Positions 16,097 through 25,435 of a stretch of DNA of 64,000 nucleotides are shown here, one piece after another; position 1 is the stretch's first letter, and each line of letters opens with the position of its first letter. The notes under the pieces were generated by a model. The model worked only from the letters and a program-made list of their open reading frames with translations. It made no database searches and was not told where the DNA came from. Position numbers and translations under genes: made by a program. The DNA is taken from the NCBI RefSeq assembly GCF_013280595.1, contig NZ_JAAATY010000024.1:89213-153212 (forward strand). The letters are read 5' to 3'. This DNA comes from Kibdelosporangium persicum (GTDB taxonomy: Bacteria; Actinomycetota; Actinomycetes; Mycobacteriales; Pseudonocardiaceae).

Positions 16097-17443
16097 TCAC
16101 ACCTTTGCGAGAACCGGCTCCCCGGTCGTGGCGGCCGACGGTTTGCGCAGGTAGACCACCCACGTGACGACAAAACAGACGCCGTAGAAGACCAGGAACG
16201 CCACGAACGCGGGGATTCCGGTCCTGGCCGTCATGAAGGACTCGCGGAAGGCGAGGTTGATGAACACGCCGCCCAGCGCACCGACGGCGCCCGCCAGCCC
16301 GATCAGGGCGCCGGACAGCCGCCGGGCCCGCAGCAGGGTGGCCTTCTCCCCGGCTCCGGCCTCGATCGCCGACTGCGCCCTGGCGCGGAAGATCGCCGGG
16401 ATCATCTTGTACGTGGAGCCGTTGCCCAGTCCGGAGAAGACGAACAGCGAGATGAACCCGACCACGAACAGCGGCAGGGATTTCAGGTTCGACGCGAGGA
16501 TCGTCACGCTGGTCCCCACGGCCAGCGCGAGGAACGTCCAGAGCGTGACCTTCGCGCCGCCGATCCGGTCGGCCAGCCAGCCGCCGACCGGCCTGATCAG
16601 CGAGCCCACCAGCGGTCCGAGGAACGTCAGCGACGCCGCCTGCAACGGCGTGCGGCCGAACTGGTTCTGCAGCACCAGGCCGAAGGCGAAGCTGTACCCG
16701 ATGAACGAGCCGAACGTGCCGATGTAGAGGAACGACATCACCCACGACTGCGGGTCCTTGACGACCTCGCGCAACGCCTTCGTGTCGCCGCTCATCGTGC
16801 CGAGGTTGTCCATGAACAGCAACGCGCCGACGGCGGCCACGATGAGCAGCGGCATGTAGATGTACAGGATGATCCGCGGTGCGCCTGCGCCCGCCGTGCT
16901 GATCACCACCAGGCCGATCACCTGGATCGCGGCCACGCCGAGGTTCCCGCCGCCCGCGTTCAGGCCGAGCGCCCACCCCTTGCTGCGCTCGGGGAAGAAC
17001 GCGTTGATGTTGGCCATCGAGGAGGCGAAGTTGCCGCCGCCGACCCCGCCCAGCGCGGCGACGAGCATGAACGTGCCGAGCGACGTGCCTGGCTGCATCA
17101 CGACCGCGGCGAGGATCGTCGGGACGAGCAGCAGGCCCGCCGAGAAGATCGTCCAGTTGCGGCCGCCGAACTTGGCCGGCGCGAACGTGTACGGGATCCG
17201 GATCAGCGCGCCGATCACGGTCGGCGTGGAGACCAGCAGGAACTTGTCCGCGGCGGACAGGCCGTACTCCGGTCCCATGAACAGGACCATGACCGACCAC
17301 AGTGTCCAGACCGAGAAGCCGAGGTGCTCGGCGAAGATCGAGAACCACAGGTTGCGGGTGGCGACCCGGCGGCCGCCGCTGTCCCAGAACCGCTGGTCCT
17401 CAGGCTCCCACTGGTCGATCCACCGTCCACCGATACGCTTCAT
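16097..17443 (-). CDS. narK: Nitrate/nitrite transporter, MFS family
   Basis: A 448-residue major facilitator protein with about 12 membrane helices. After a hydrophilic N-terminal segment (DQWEPEDQRFWDSGGRR) the first helices contain GPEYGLSAADK. The nitrate-signature-like GGVGGGNFASSMANI and the second copy around GSGLGNGSTYKM identify the NarK/NasA/NRT2 group. It would import nitrate and/or extrude nitrite. It lies between nasB and nirB in the nitrate operon, 10 bp from nasB. Confidence 0.92.
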   Translation of the reverse strand: MKRIGGRWIDQWEPEDQRFWDSGGRRVATRNLWFSIFAEHLGFSVWTLWSVMVLFMGPEYGLSAADKFLLVSTPTVIGALIRIPYTFAPAKFGGRNWTIFSAGLLLVPTILAAVVMQPGTSLGTFMLVAALGGVGGGNFASSMANINAFFPERSKGWALGLNAGGGNLGVAAIQVIGLVVISTAGAGAPRIILYIYMPLLIVAAVGALLFMDNLGTMSGDTKALREVVKDPQSWVMSFLYIGTFGSFIGYSFAFGLVLQNQFGRTPLQAASLTFLGPLVGSLIRPVGGWLADRIGGAKVTLWTFLALAVGTSVTILASNLKSLPLFVVGFISLFVFSGLGNGSTYKMIPAIFRARAQSAIEAGAGEKATLLRARRLSGALIGLAGAVGALGGVFINLAFRESFMTARTGIPAFVAFLVFYGVCFVVTWVVYLRKPSAATTGEPVLAKV

Positions 17444-17452
17444 GTTCTTCCT

Positions 17453-18871
17453 TTACGTCGTGGTCGAGAGCCATTCGGCGATACCGCACACCGCATCACG
17501 GCAACTGCCGCATCCCGTCGTCGCCCTCGTTGCCGACGCCAGTTCCGTCACGCTGGTGGCGCCGGTCCGCCACGCCGTGACCAGTTGCGCTTTTGTCACC
17601 GAGTTGCATCGGCACACCAACGCGTTGGCGGGCAACTCGGCTGGGCTTCCGGCAGGCGTGGCCTCCGACGGCAACGCCCGTCCCAAGAGGACCGCCAGCC
17701 TGTCCGACGGCACAGGCACCCGGCTGTCGTACAGCTGTGTGATCGTCGCCGCCGCGTCGGGTGCTCCGATCAGGATCGCTCCGGCGACCCGGTCCTGCCT
17801 GATGACCAGCTTGGCGTACCGGCCGCGGGTGGGATCGTTGAGACACAGGACTTCCGCGTCGTCGGCGTCGGTCCCGGTGTGCACGTCGCCCAGTGCCGCG
17901 AGGTCGACGTCCCTGGCCTTGAGCCTGGTGACGACCGGCGTCCCGCGGTACCGCTTCGAGACGTCCTTGCCGGTCAACAAGTCCGCCAGGACTTCGGCCT
18001 GTTCCCACGCGGACTGCACGAGCCCGGCCACGGTCCCCGGGTGCTGCGCGCAGTCCCCGATCGCGTGGACGCGGGGATCGCTGGTGCGCAGGCAGTCGTC
18101 GATCACGATGCCACGGTCGACCTCGATCCCGGCCCGCACGGCCAGTTCGGTCTCGGCCTTGACGCCTGCCGTGACCACCACCATGTCCGCGGGCACCAGG
18201 CCGTCGTCCAGCTTGAGACCGTCGCCGGGGACATAGCCGTTCACCTTGGCGTCCAGCTTGACCTCGACGCCCAAAGTGGACAGCTGGTTGGCCAGGACCC
18301 GGCCGGCGGCCAGGTCGAGCTGGCGTTCCATCAGGTGGCTGACCGGGTGCACGACTGTCACCTGGCAGCCTCTGCCGACCAGTCCACGCGCGGCCTCGAT
18401 CCCGAGCAGACCGCCGCCGAGGACCGCGACCGGAGCGCCGGGACGGGCCGCCGCGAGGATTCCGGCGCAGTCGTCGAGGGTACGGAAGGTATGCACCCCA
18501 GGGGCTTCCGGGCTCAGACCTTCGACCGGCGGAATCCACGCCCGGCTTCCGGTCGCCAGGACCAGCGCGTCGTAGCCGATCGTGCTGCCGTCGGTGAGAG
18601 TCACCTTGCGGGCGTCGCGGTCGATTTCCGTGACACTGACGCCGAGGCGCACCTTCTTGTGCCACTCCTGGCCGTGCAGGGTGACGTTCTCCGGTTTCAT
18701 GGTCCCGGCGACGACTCCGGACAACAGCACACGGTTGTACGCCAGGTGCTGTTCCTCGCCGAGGATCGTGAGGGATACGCGCTCACCTTCCGGATCGCGC
18801 CGCAGTATCTCCTCGGCGAACCGGGCACCGGCCATGCCATAGCCGGCGACGACGATCTGACGTGGACTCAT
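17453..18871 (-). CDS. nasB: Assimilatory nitrate reductase electron-transfer subunit
   Basis: A 472-residue FAD-dependent NAD(P)H oxidoreductase. GYGMAGARFAEE begins the FAD site, GGGLLGIEAARGL (about 150) the pyridine-nucleotide site, and GDCAQHPG is the second FAD contact. The C-terminus has a BFD-like [2Fe-2S] domain with CRCNSVTKA and TGCGSCRDAVCG. It passes electrons from NAD(P)H to NasA. It resembles the front half of NirB, reflecting shared ancestry. ATG 18871 overlaps nasA's stop by 4 bp. Confidence 0.88.
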   Translation of the reverse strand: MSPRQIVVAGYGMAGARFAEEILRRDPEGERVSLTILGEEQHLAYNRVLLSGVVAGTMKPENVTLHGQEWHKKVRLGVSVTEIDRDARKVTLTDGSTIGYDALVLATGSRAWIPPVEGLSPEAPGVHTFRTLDDCAGILAAARPGAPVAVLGGGLLGIEAARGLVGRGCQVTVVHPVSHLMERQLDLAAGRVLANQLSTLGVEVKLDAKVNGYVPGDGLKLDDGLVPADMVVVTAGVKAETELAVRAGIEVDRGIVIDDCLRTSDPRVHAIGDCAQHPGTVAGLVQSAWEQAEVLADLLTGKDVSKRYRGTPVVTRLKARDVDLAALGDVHTGTDADDAEVLCLNDPTRGRYAKLVIRQDRVAGAILIGAPDAAATITQLYDSRVPVPSDRLAVLLGRALPSEATPAGSPAELPANALVCRCNSVTKAQLVTAWRTGATSVTELASATRATTGCGSCRDAVCGIAEWLSTTT

Positions 18872-20895
18872 GAATCCCCCCACGGGGCTAGGCGTACCGC
18901 GCAGACTTTGAACTCCGGCATCCGGCTGACCGGATCGAGCGCCGGATTGGTCAATCGGTTGGCACTGTTCGCACCGGGGAAGTGGAACGGCAGGAAGACG
19001 GTGTCCGGCCGCATCGAGGAAACACACCGCACGCGTGCCTGGACCTCCCCGCGTCGTGACTCGACTTTCGCCATGTCACCCTCGGTCAGACCGGCCCGCT
19101 CGGCGGTGTCCGGGTGAACCTCTACATAGGACTCGGGGGCGGCCTTGACGAGTTCGTCGATCCGGCGCGTCTGCGCACCGGACTGGTAGTGCGCCAGGAC
19201 CCGGCCGGTGGTGGCGTACAACGGGAAGTCCTCGTCCGGTGCTTCCGCCGGGCCTTTGTGGTCGACCGGGACGAATCTCGCCCGGCCGTCCGGGTGGGCG
19301 AACGCCTCGGTGAAAAGCCGTGGCGTGCCAGGGTGTTGCGTGCTGGGCACCGGCCAGTGCAGGGCTTCACCGTCCCGCAGGCGGGCGTAGGTGATGCCGG
19401 AGTAGTCGGCGATGCCGCCCCGGGATGCCCTGGCCAGTTCGTCGAAGACCTCCTCCGGGATGGTCGGGAACGCCTTCGCCGGTGTGCCGAGCCTGGTCGC
19501 CAGCTCTTGCAGGACTTCCAGATCCGAACGCACCTCCGGCGGCGGCAACAGCGCGGGCCTGCGGTGCAGGACACGGCCTTCCAGGTTGGTCAGCGTTCCC
19601 TCCTCCTCGGCCCACTGCGTGACCGGCAGGACGACGTCCGCCAGCGCCGTGGTCTCGTTCGGCACGAAGTCCGCGACGACAAGCAGGTCAAGCGCCTTCA
19701 GGCGGTCGGTGACGTGCCTCGCGCGCGGCGCCGACACGACCGGGTTGCTGCCGAAGACAAGCAGGCCCTTCGGTCCGTCCGGCCGGCCCAGCGCGTCGAG
19801 CAGTTCGTAGGCCGACCGGCCGGGCCCCGGTAGAGAATCCGGGTCGACGCCCCAGACTCCCGCCACGTACTCGCGTGCCTGGGGATCGTCGATCCTGCGA
19901 TAGCCCGGGAGCTGGTCCGCCTTCTGGCCGTGTTCCCGGCCGCCCTGGCCGTTTCCCTGGCCCGTCAGGCAGCCGTAACCACTGCCTGGCCGCCCGGGGA
20001 GGCCCAGAGCAAGCGCCAGGTTGATCCACGCGCTGACGGTGTCGGTGCCTGACGCGTGCTGTTCCGTGCCGCGTGCGGTGAGGATGTAGGCGTTCTTGGC
20101 TTTCGCCAGCATCCGTGCCACCGCGCGCTGATCCGTCGCGGACACGCCCGTGACCCGCTCCACACGCTCCGGCCACCACTTCGCCGCGATCCGCCAGGCG
20201 TCCGCAAAGCCCTGAGTTCTGTGTTCGATGTAACTGTGTTCCGCATATCCCTCGCTGAACACTGAATGCAGAATTCCCAGTGCCAGCGCGAGGTCCGTGC
20301 CAGGGGCGGGCTTGAGGTGGAGCATGGCGCGCTCGGCGGTGGCCGTCCGGCGCGGGTCCACGACGATCAGGCCCGACTTCACGTGCTGCATGAACGGCGG
20401 CATCGTCTCCGCGGGGTTGGCGCCCACCAGGAGGATGACGTCGGCGTCGTCGAGATCCGTGACCGGAAAGGGCATCCCACGGTCCACTCCGAACGCCTTG
20501 TTGCCCGCCGCGGCTGCTGACGACATGCAGAAGCGGCCGTTGTAGTCGATTTGGGACGTCCGCAACGCGACACGGGCGAACTTCCCGAGCGCGTAGGCCT
20601 TCTCGTTGGTCAGTCCCCCGCCGCCGAAGACGGCCATGCCGTCACGGCCGTGCTCCTCTTGGATGCCTTGGATTCGTTCGGCCACGAAGTCAAGCGCCGT
20701 GTCCCAGCTCACAGGGTTGCCGTGCAGTAACGGCTTCGTCAGCCGCATGGGGTTGGTCAGCAACGCACCGGACGTCCAGCCCTTCTGGCACAACCCGCCG
20801 CGGTTCGTGGGGAACTCGCGAGGCGTGACCTGGGCACCGTCCAGCGTCATTCCGCACTGCAGTGCGCAGTACGGGCAATGCGTCTCGACCGTCAC
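18868..20895 (-). CDS. nasA: Assimilatory nitrate reductase catalytic subunit
   Basis: A 675-residue molybdopterin oxidoreductase reducing nitrate to nitrite in the cytoplasm. The N-terminal HCPYCALQC plus a later GGLCQKGW cysteine bind a [4Fe-4S] cluster. Mo-bisMGD domains follow, and the C-terminal molydop-binding domain (FHFPGANSANRLTNPALDP) ends the protein. No C-terminal BFD domain is attached; that function sits in NasB. GTG 20895 is chosen because TAGCGT (20903-20908) ends 7 bases upstream, as in leaderless genes; TTG 20901 is a longer option. First gene of the nitrate operon. Confidence 0.93.
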   Translation of the reverse strand: MTVETHCPYCALQCGMTLDGAQVTPREFPTNRGGLCQKGWTSGALLTNPMRLTKPLLHGNPVSWDTALDFVAERIQGIQEEHGRDGMAVFGGGGLTNEKAYALGKFARVALRTSQIDYNGRFCMSSAAAAGNKAFGVDRGMPFPVTDLDDADVILLVGANPAETMPPFMQHVKSGLIVVDPRRTATAERAMLHLKPAPGTDLALALGILHSVFSEGYAEHSYIEHRTQGFADAWRIAAKWWPERVERVTGVSATDQRAVARMLAKAKNAYILTARGTEQHASGTDTVSAWINLALALGLPGRPGSGYGCLTGQGNGQGGREHGQKADQLPGYRRIDDPQAREYVAGVWGVDPDSLPGPGRSAYELLDALGRPDGPKGLLVFGSNPVVSAPRARHVTDRLKALDLLVVADFVPNETTALADVVLPVTQWAEEEGTLTNLEGRVLHRRPALLPPPEVRSDLEVLQELATRLGTPAKAFPTIPEEVFDELARASRGGIADYSGITYARLRDGEALHWPVPSTQHPGTPRLFTEAFAHPDGRARFVPVDHKGPAEAPDEDFPLYATTGRVLAHYQSGAQTRRIDELVKAAPESYVEVHPDTAERAGLTEGDMAKVESRRGEVQARVRCVSSMRPDTVFLPFHFPGANSANRLTNPALDPVSRMPEFKVCAVRLAPWGDS

Positions 20896-20902
20896 GCGCA
20901 AG

Positions 20903-20955
20903 ACGCTAAGCAGCCGTTGTTACCTAGGGATGCGGTCGTGTTTCGAGCGTGCGAC
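20903..20955 (-). promoter_or_regulatory. nasA promoter with GlnR-like box
   Basis: On the minus strand TAGCGT (20903-20908) is placed as a -10 for a transcript beginning at the GTG. Upstream at 20940-20955 is GTCGC-n6-GAAAC, one mismatch from the GlnR half-box pair GTNAC-n6-GAAAC. This fits nitrogen control of the operon together with NnaR. Confidence 0.45.
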
Positions 20956-20993
20956 ATTGCCTGCTCAGCAGGATGATATTTGCGGTGAGGGTG

Positions 20994-21788
20994 CTAAAGG
21001 AGCTGGTCGACCTGTTCGGCGACCCGGGCCAGGCCCTTCAGCGACTCCGCCGTCGAACGCGGGTGCAACGCGTGCACGGCAAGGCGGAAAAGCAACGCCT
21101 GCAGCATGGTTTGCGGCCACTCGGCCAGGTGGGACCACCGGCCGATGATGCCGTCGTCCGCACCGCCCCACGCCAGCGCGTCCACCACGACCACCGCGGC
21201 GGCCCACTCCGGCGGCCGCCAGTACGGCCGGAAGTCGATCAGACCCGGGTCGGCCTCGCCGACGAACAGGACGTTGCCGAACAGATCACCGTGCACGACC
21301 TGCTTGGTCAGCTTCGTCGGCTTGCTCTTGGCCTGCAGCTCGGCGAACAGGTCGCCACCACGGTCGGGCTTCAGCGGCACGTCCAGTTCGCCGCTCGAGA
21401 CCCGGTCGGCGACGGCGAAGACATCCTGACGGGCATCGATGAAGCGCGGCCGCGGCTGGCCCTTCAGGGCCTCGTGCAGCGTGAGCGAGACGGAGATGAC
21501 CTCGTCGTGGCGCGGCTCCGCGTGGCCCTCGATGAACCGGTACGCCGCCCAGCCGCCGACGACCCACCGGCCGTCCGTGCTCCTTAACGGCCGCCCGATC
21601 CGCAGGCCGGGCACGTGCAGCTCGCCCATGGCCTTGGCGACCCATGCGGCCTCGGCGGGACTGCTCGCCGGCTTGAAGGCGCCGTCCCCGCATCGCCACA
21701 TCGGACCGGCGTCAATCAACTCCGGCTCCGCGTCCCTGGCACCGAACGCGGCGCGGACGTGTGGTGGAGGCGGCTTCGGAGTACCCAT
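20994..21788 (-). CDS. TIGR02569-family phosphotransferase-like protein
   Basis: A 264-residue protein with an aminoglycoside-phosphotransferase/kinase-like fold. QVVHGDLFGNVLF (about 175-187) is the catalytic-loop region (HGDxxxxN) and GLIDFRPYW gives the metal-binding Asp. It matches the actinobacterial TIGR02569 family, represented beside moeZ in mycobacteria. Substrate unknown. ATG 21788 starts MGTPKPPPPHV. It ends about 100 bp from nasA, and the 159 bp up to moeZ contain nothing I can assign. Confidence 0.75.
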   Translation of the reverse strand: MGTPKPPPPHVRAAFGARDAEPELIDAGPMWRCGDGAFKPASSPAEAAWVAKAMGELHVPGLRIGRPLRSTDGRWVVGGWAAYRFIEGHAEPRHDEVISVSLTLHEALKGQPRPRFIDARQDVFAVADRVSSGELDVPLKPDRGGDLFAELQAKSKPTKLTKQVVHGDLFGNVLFVGEADPGLIDFRPYWRPPEWAAAVVVVDALAWGGADDGIIGRWSHLAEWPQTMLQALLFRLAVHALHPRSTAESLKGLARVAEQVDQLL

Positions 21789-21947
21789 CGGCAGGCACGC
21801 TACCGCGTCCAGGCCGGAATCAGGCATCCCGCCACGCCTTTGTCGCGACGCAGTCCACCGGCTGGCGGCAAACACGCCGGTCGCGGCCGGCCACTTCCGA
21901 GCACGAACGTGGCCCCACGGTCCACCCGTGGGGCCACTTCGGCGAAC

Positions 21948-23129
21948 TCAGTACGTCGGCAGGCTCGGGTCCACGTCCCTGGCCCAGCCGAGCACACCGC
22001 TGCCCACGTGCACCGCGTCGGCGAAACCCGCCTTGTGCAGCGCGGCCAGCGCCTCCGCCGACCGGGCGCCGGACTTGCAGTGCAGCACGATCGGCTTGTC
22101 CTGCGGCAACTCCGCCAGTGCCTCGCCGGACAGAATCCGGTCCTTCGGGATCAGCACCGCGCCGGGGATCCTGACGATCTCGTACTCGTGCGGCTCGCGG
22201 ACGTCGATCAGGGCGAAGTTGTCGCCCCGGTCGAACTTCTCCTTCAGCTCGCGCGGCGTGATCGTCGAACCGGCCGCCGCCTTCTGCGCGTCGTCCGAGA
22301 CGACACCGCAGAACGCCTCGTAGTCGATCAGTTCCGTGATCTTCGGGCTTTCCGGGTCCTTGCGGATCTTGATCGTCCGGTAGGTCATCTCCAGCGCGTC
22401 GTACACCATCAGGCGACCCAGCAGCGGCTCACCGATGCCGGTCAGCAGCTTGATCGCCTCGGTCACCATGACCGAACCGATCGACGCGCACAGCACGCCG
22501 AGCACGCCGCCTTCCGCGCAGGACGGGACCATGCCGGGCGGCGGGGGCTCCGGGTAGAGGTCCCGGTAGTTCAGGCCCTGGCCGTTCGGCGCGTCCTCCC
22601 AGAAGACACTCACCTGGCCTTCGAAGCGGAAGATCGAGCCCCAGACGTACGGCTTGCCCAGCAGCACCGCGGCGTCGTTCACCAGGTACCGGGTCGCGAA
22701 GTTGTCCGTGCCGTCCAGGATCAGGTCGTAGTCACGGAAGATGTCGAGCGCGTTCTCCGAGCTCAGATGCGTCTCGTGCAGGTTGACCTGAACATACGGG
22801 TTGATCTCCGCGATCGATTCGCGCGCCGAGACCGCCTTGGGCTTGCCGACGTCGGACACGCCGTGAATCACCTGACGCTGCAGGTTCGACTCGTCCACCA
22901 CGTCGAAGTCCACGATCCCGAGCGTGCCCACCCCCGCGGCCGCGAGGTACAGCAGCGCGGGGCTGCCGAGGCCACCCGCACCGACGACGAGCACCTTCGC
23001 GTTCTTCAGCCGCTTCTGACCGTCGACTCCGACATCCGGGATGATCAGGTGCCTGCTGTAGCGGGCCACCTCGTCCTTGGTCAGCTCCGCGGCGGGCTCC
23101 ACCAGCGGCGGCAGCGAACTACCTGGCAT
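21948..23129 (-). CDS. moeZ: Adenylyltransferase/sulfurtransferase MoeZ
   Basis: A 393-residue ThiF/MoeB-rhodanese fusion. The adenylation domain (1-270) has GAGGLGSPALLYL for ATP, followed by DNFATR and a VPSCAEGGVLGVL segment. The rhodanese domain (about 285-393) carries the sulfur-accepting Cys in LHCKSGARSAE. It activates ubiquitin-like sulfur carriers (MoaD, ThiS, CysO) as acyl adenylates and gives them a thiocarboxylate for molybdopterin, thiamine or cysteine synthesis. GGAGGAG precedes ATG 23129. Its product pathway supplies the molybdenum cofactor for the adjacent NasA. Confidence 0.93.
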   Translation of the reverse strand: MPGSSLPPLVEPAAELTKDEVARYSRHLIIPDVGVDGQKRLKNAKVLVVGAGGLGSPALLYLAAAGVGTLGIVDFDVVDESNLQRQVIHGVSDVGKPKAVSARESIAEINPYVQVNLHETHLSSENALDIFRDYDLILDGTDNFATRYLVNDAAVLLGKPYVWGSIFRFEGQVSVFWEDAPNGQGLNYRDLYPEPPPPGMVPSCAEGGVLGVLCASIGSVMVTEAIKLLTGIGEPLLGRLMVYDALEMTYRTIKIRKDPESPKITELIDYEAFCGVVSDDAQKAAAGSTITPRELKEKFDRGDNFALIDVREPHEYEIVRIPGAVLIPKDRILSGEALAELPQDKPIVLHCKSGARSAEALAALHKAGFADAVHVGSGVLGWARDVDPSLPTY

Positions 23130-23208
23130 CGACTCCTCCTCAGCGTCCGCTCCAATCCAACACCGCCGGAGCCCGGAACCTTCCGGATGTCCACAATGCG
23201 GGACGCGA

Positions 23209-24300
23209 TCAGGTGCCCGGCGCCTTGCCCTGCGGGTTGGGCCAGGGGTTGGTCTTGCAGACCTTGCCGTCCTTCTTCACCGGATCCGGTGAACCCGGGA
23301 CAGCGTCGTTGAGCAGGGCGACGTAGTCGTTGGCGACGCCGAACGTCTGCTGCATCATCACCGGCGCCAGCGCTTCGTTCTGCGCGCAGCCCTCGTGACC
23401 ACGGCCGAACGCGTGACCAACTTCATGGTTGATCGCGTAGATGCGGTAGCTGCCGATGTCGCCGTTGAACGCCAACGCGCCGCGCACCCAGCGCGAGAGG
23501 TTGATGACCACGCGCCCGTCGCGGGACAACCGGCACGACGACTCGTACGGGATGGTCCGTCCGCACAGCCTGTGCGTCGTCTCGGGCGTCGCGAGCGTGA
23601 TGCGCACGAGCGGCTTGTCCGCCACGCGCTGCACCGCGATACGGGGGTCGCTGGTCCACCCACGCGGCTCGGCCAGCGTCGAGTCGACGAGTCCGGCGAA
23701 CGCGTCGTCACCACCGCCCATCTCCGCGGCGCTGATGCCGTTCTCGACCTCGATCGTGTACGTGTACGTCTTCTGCGTGCCCTGGCCGACCTTCGGGCCG
23801 CTGCCGGGGACCACACGGAAGGTGCCCGCGCCGGCCTGGGTGAAGTCACGGCCGGGCGGCAGGTCGGCGGTCGGGATCTTGGCGTCGATCGGGGTCACCG
23901 GGCGCTCGGTGGCGTCCGGAGTGTCCGTCGGCACTTCCGGTCCGTTGAACGCCGCCGCCTGCCGCGGATCGCCGTTGACGGCCTGCGCTTCACCGGGCGG
24001 ACCGGCTTTGGTCGTGTCCCACACGACAAGGGCGGTGATCACCAGCAGGACCGGGAGCGCGTACAACCGCCAGCCGTACACGGCCAGAATGCCGCGCTTC
24101 TGAACAGGGGGGATGCGCCGGTACGACTCCTCAGCGGTCTGCGCGTCCGGCTTCCATGCCGCGGCCAGCGGCTCGCCGGACACGCGACGCGCGCCACGCT
24201 CGTATCGCTCGTCACTGGCAGGGCCCTGTGGTCCACCCGCTGCTCCGGAGCGTGACTTTTTCGGCGGCGAGACTTCTCCTCCTTGCGTCATCCGGCTCAC
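23209..24300 (-). CDS. DUF3152 membrane-anchored putative zinc metalloprotease
   Basis: A 363-residue protein with a basic/Gly-rich cytoplasmic head, one transmembrane helix (about 78-96, LYALPVLLVITALVVW) and an outer C-terminal domain. The domain has NHEVGHAFGRGHEGC, an HExxH-type zinc motif with a third His, as in DUF3152 proteins. Four cysteines around it may form disulphides. The substrate is unknown. It lies next to moeZ as in mycobacteria (Rv3207c). The start is uncertain between GTG 24300 and ATG 24291. Confidence 0.82.
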   Translation of the reverse strand: MSRMTQGGEVSPPKKSRSGAAGGPQGPASDERYERGARRVSGEPLAAAWKPDAQTAEESYRRIPPVQKRGILAVYGWRLYALPVLLVITALVVWDTTKAGPPGEAQAVNGDPRQAAAFNGPEVPTDTPDATERPVTPIDAKIPTADLPPGRDFTQAGAGTFRVVPGSGPKVGQGTQKTYTYTIEVENGISAAEMGGGDDAFAGLVDSTLAEPRGWTSDPRIAVQRVADKPLVRITLATPETTHRLCGRTIPYESSCRLSRDGRVVINLSRWVRGALAFNGDIGSYRIYAINHEVGHAFGRGHEGCAQNEALAPVMMQQTFGVANDYVALLNDAVPGSPDPVKKDGKVCKTNPWPNPQGKAPGT

Positions 24301-24351
24301 GGCTAACAGGGTGCCACATCACTCTTCGCTAACGAATGAGCGACTGGCCGA

Positions 24352-25329
24352 CTACCACCCACCCGTGCGTTCGGCCTCCCAGAGGCCCAACGCGGCCCGT
24401 GCGACCGTCTCCGGCCGTTCCATTTGCGCGACATGCCCGGTTCTGGGCAGCACGAGCAGCCTGCCTCGCGGCAACAGCCTCGCGGTCCGGGGAGCCTTAC
24501 GGACAGTGACCAACTTGTCCTCGGCGCCCCAGATCACCAGAGTCGGTGCCGTGATCTGTGGCACGACCCGCCACAGCGACTGCGACGGCGGCACGAGCCA
24601 CGCCCGGAACAGCCCGAGCGTCATGCCGATCAGGGACTGCGCGGCCCAGGCGATCTTGGCGCGTTCGGCGAACTCGTTGGCGGTCTCGTCCATCCGGTGC
24701 GGCGGGACGAGCGACGGGTTGGCGAAGCACAGCCTGACCAGCTGCTCGGCGCGCTGCATGGGCGTCAGGGCAGCGAGTTGCCGCCGGAACCGGGAGCCGA
24801 CGAACGGCAACATCGCGAACGGGATGCGTGGATCCGACATCCGGTTGGGGAACGGCCGCAGGTCCGGCACGGCCGGTGAGATCAGCGTCAACGTCTTGAC
24901 CAGCTCAGGGTGCTTGGCCGCGAGGATCATCACGATCGCGCCGCCCATCGAGTTGCCGAACAGGTGCACCGGCCCGTGCCCCAGCCCGGCGATGAACTTC
25001 GCCAACGTGCCGGCGTGGTCGGCCAGGTCGAAGGTGTACCCGGTGGGCGGCTCGGTCCGGCCCGCACCGGGCAGGTCGACCGCGATGCCCTGCGCGTGCA
25101 GGGACAGCTGCGCGGCGAGGTCCGTCCAGTTGACCGACGACCCGCCGAGGCCGTGCACGAAGACCGCCGTCTCGTCGGCCGGGCCCGGCGTCCTGCGGAT
25201 GTGCAGCCGTACGCCGCCCGCTTCGCAGTGCTCGGCGGGCCACGGAGGCTGGTGAAGATCCAGCGGCGGCCGTGGCGCGTCGGACAGCGGGACACGAGTC
25301 AACGGGGCGCGCTCACTGGTCACGTTCAT
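24352..25329 (-). CDS. Alpha/beta hydrolase
   Basis: A 325-residue alpha/beta hydrolase. FVHGLGGSSVNW forms the oxyanion region, the nucleophile elbow is FGNSMGG (Ser about 127), and TGHVAQME near the C-terminus supplies the His. A long helical cap lies between. No signal peptide. Diverges from the TetR gene at 25436 with 106 bp between them, so the TetR could control it. ATG 25329 and ATG 25344 are both possible starts. Confidence 0.82.
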   Translation of the reverse strand: MNVTSERAPLTRVPLSDAPRPPLDLHQPPWPAEHCEAGGVRLHIRRTPGPADETAVFVHGLGGSSVNWTDLAAQLSLHAQGIAVDLPGAGRTEPPTGYTFDLADHAGTLAKFIAGLGHGPVHLFGNSMGGAIVMILAAKHPELVKTLTLISPAVPDLRPFPNRMSDPRIPFAMLPFVGSRFRRQLAALTPMQRAEQLVRLCFANPSLVPPHRMDETANEFAERAKIAWAAQSLIGMTLGLFRAWLVPPSQSLWRVVPQITAPTLVIWGAEDKLVTVRKAPRTARLLPRGRLLVLPRTGHVAQMERPETVARAALGLWEAERTGGW

Positions 25330-25435
25330 CTGTCCAGTGTGCATGCGAGCCGTCACATCCACGCGACTGCGAACATGTGACTGCCACCTGCGGGACATAC
25401 CGGCGAGTAAGGTTGTGGCGAAGCGAGGAGGCCGT

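Noticed and set aside
14189..19117. A 1642-codon open frame on the plus strand
   Set aside because: It runs antisense to nirB, narK, nasB and nasA, is full of Arg/His/Asp/Gly-rich low-complexity sequence, and has no domain. It is a mirror frame of high-GC codon bias.
23187..23206. Another 22-bp repeat unit upstream of the DUF3152 stop
   Set aside because: ATGTCCACAATGCGGGAC resembles half a unit, but it is single and has several mismatches, so it may be chance.
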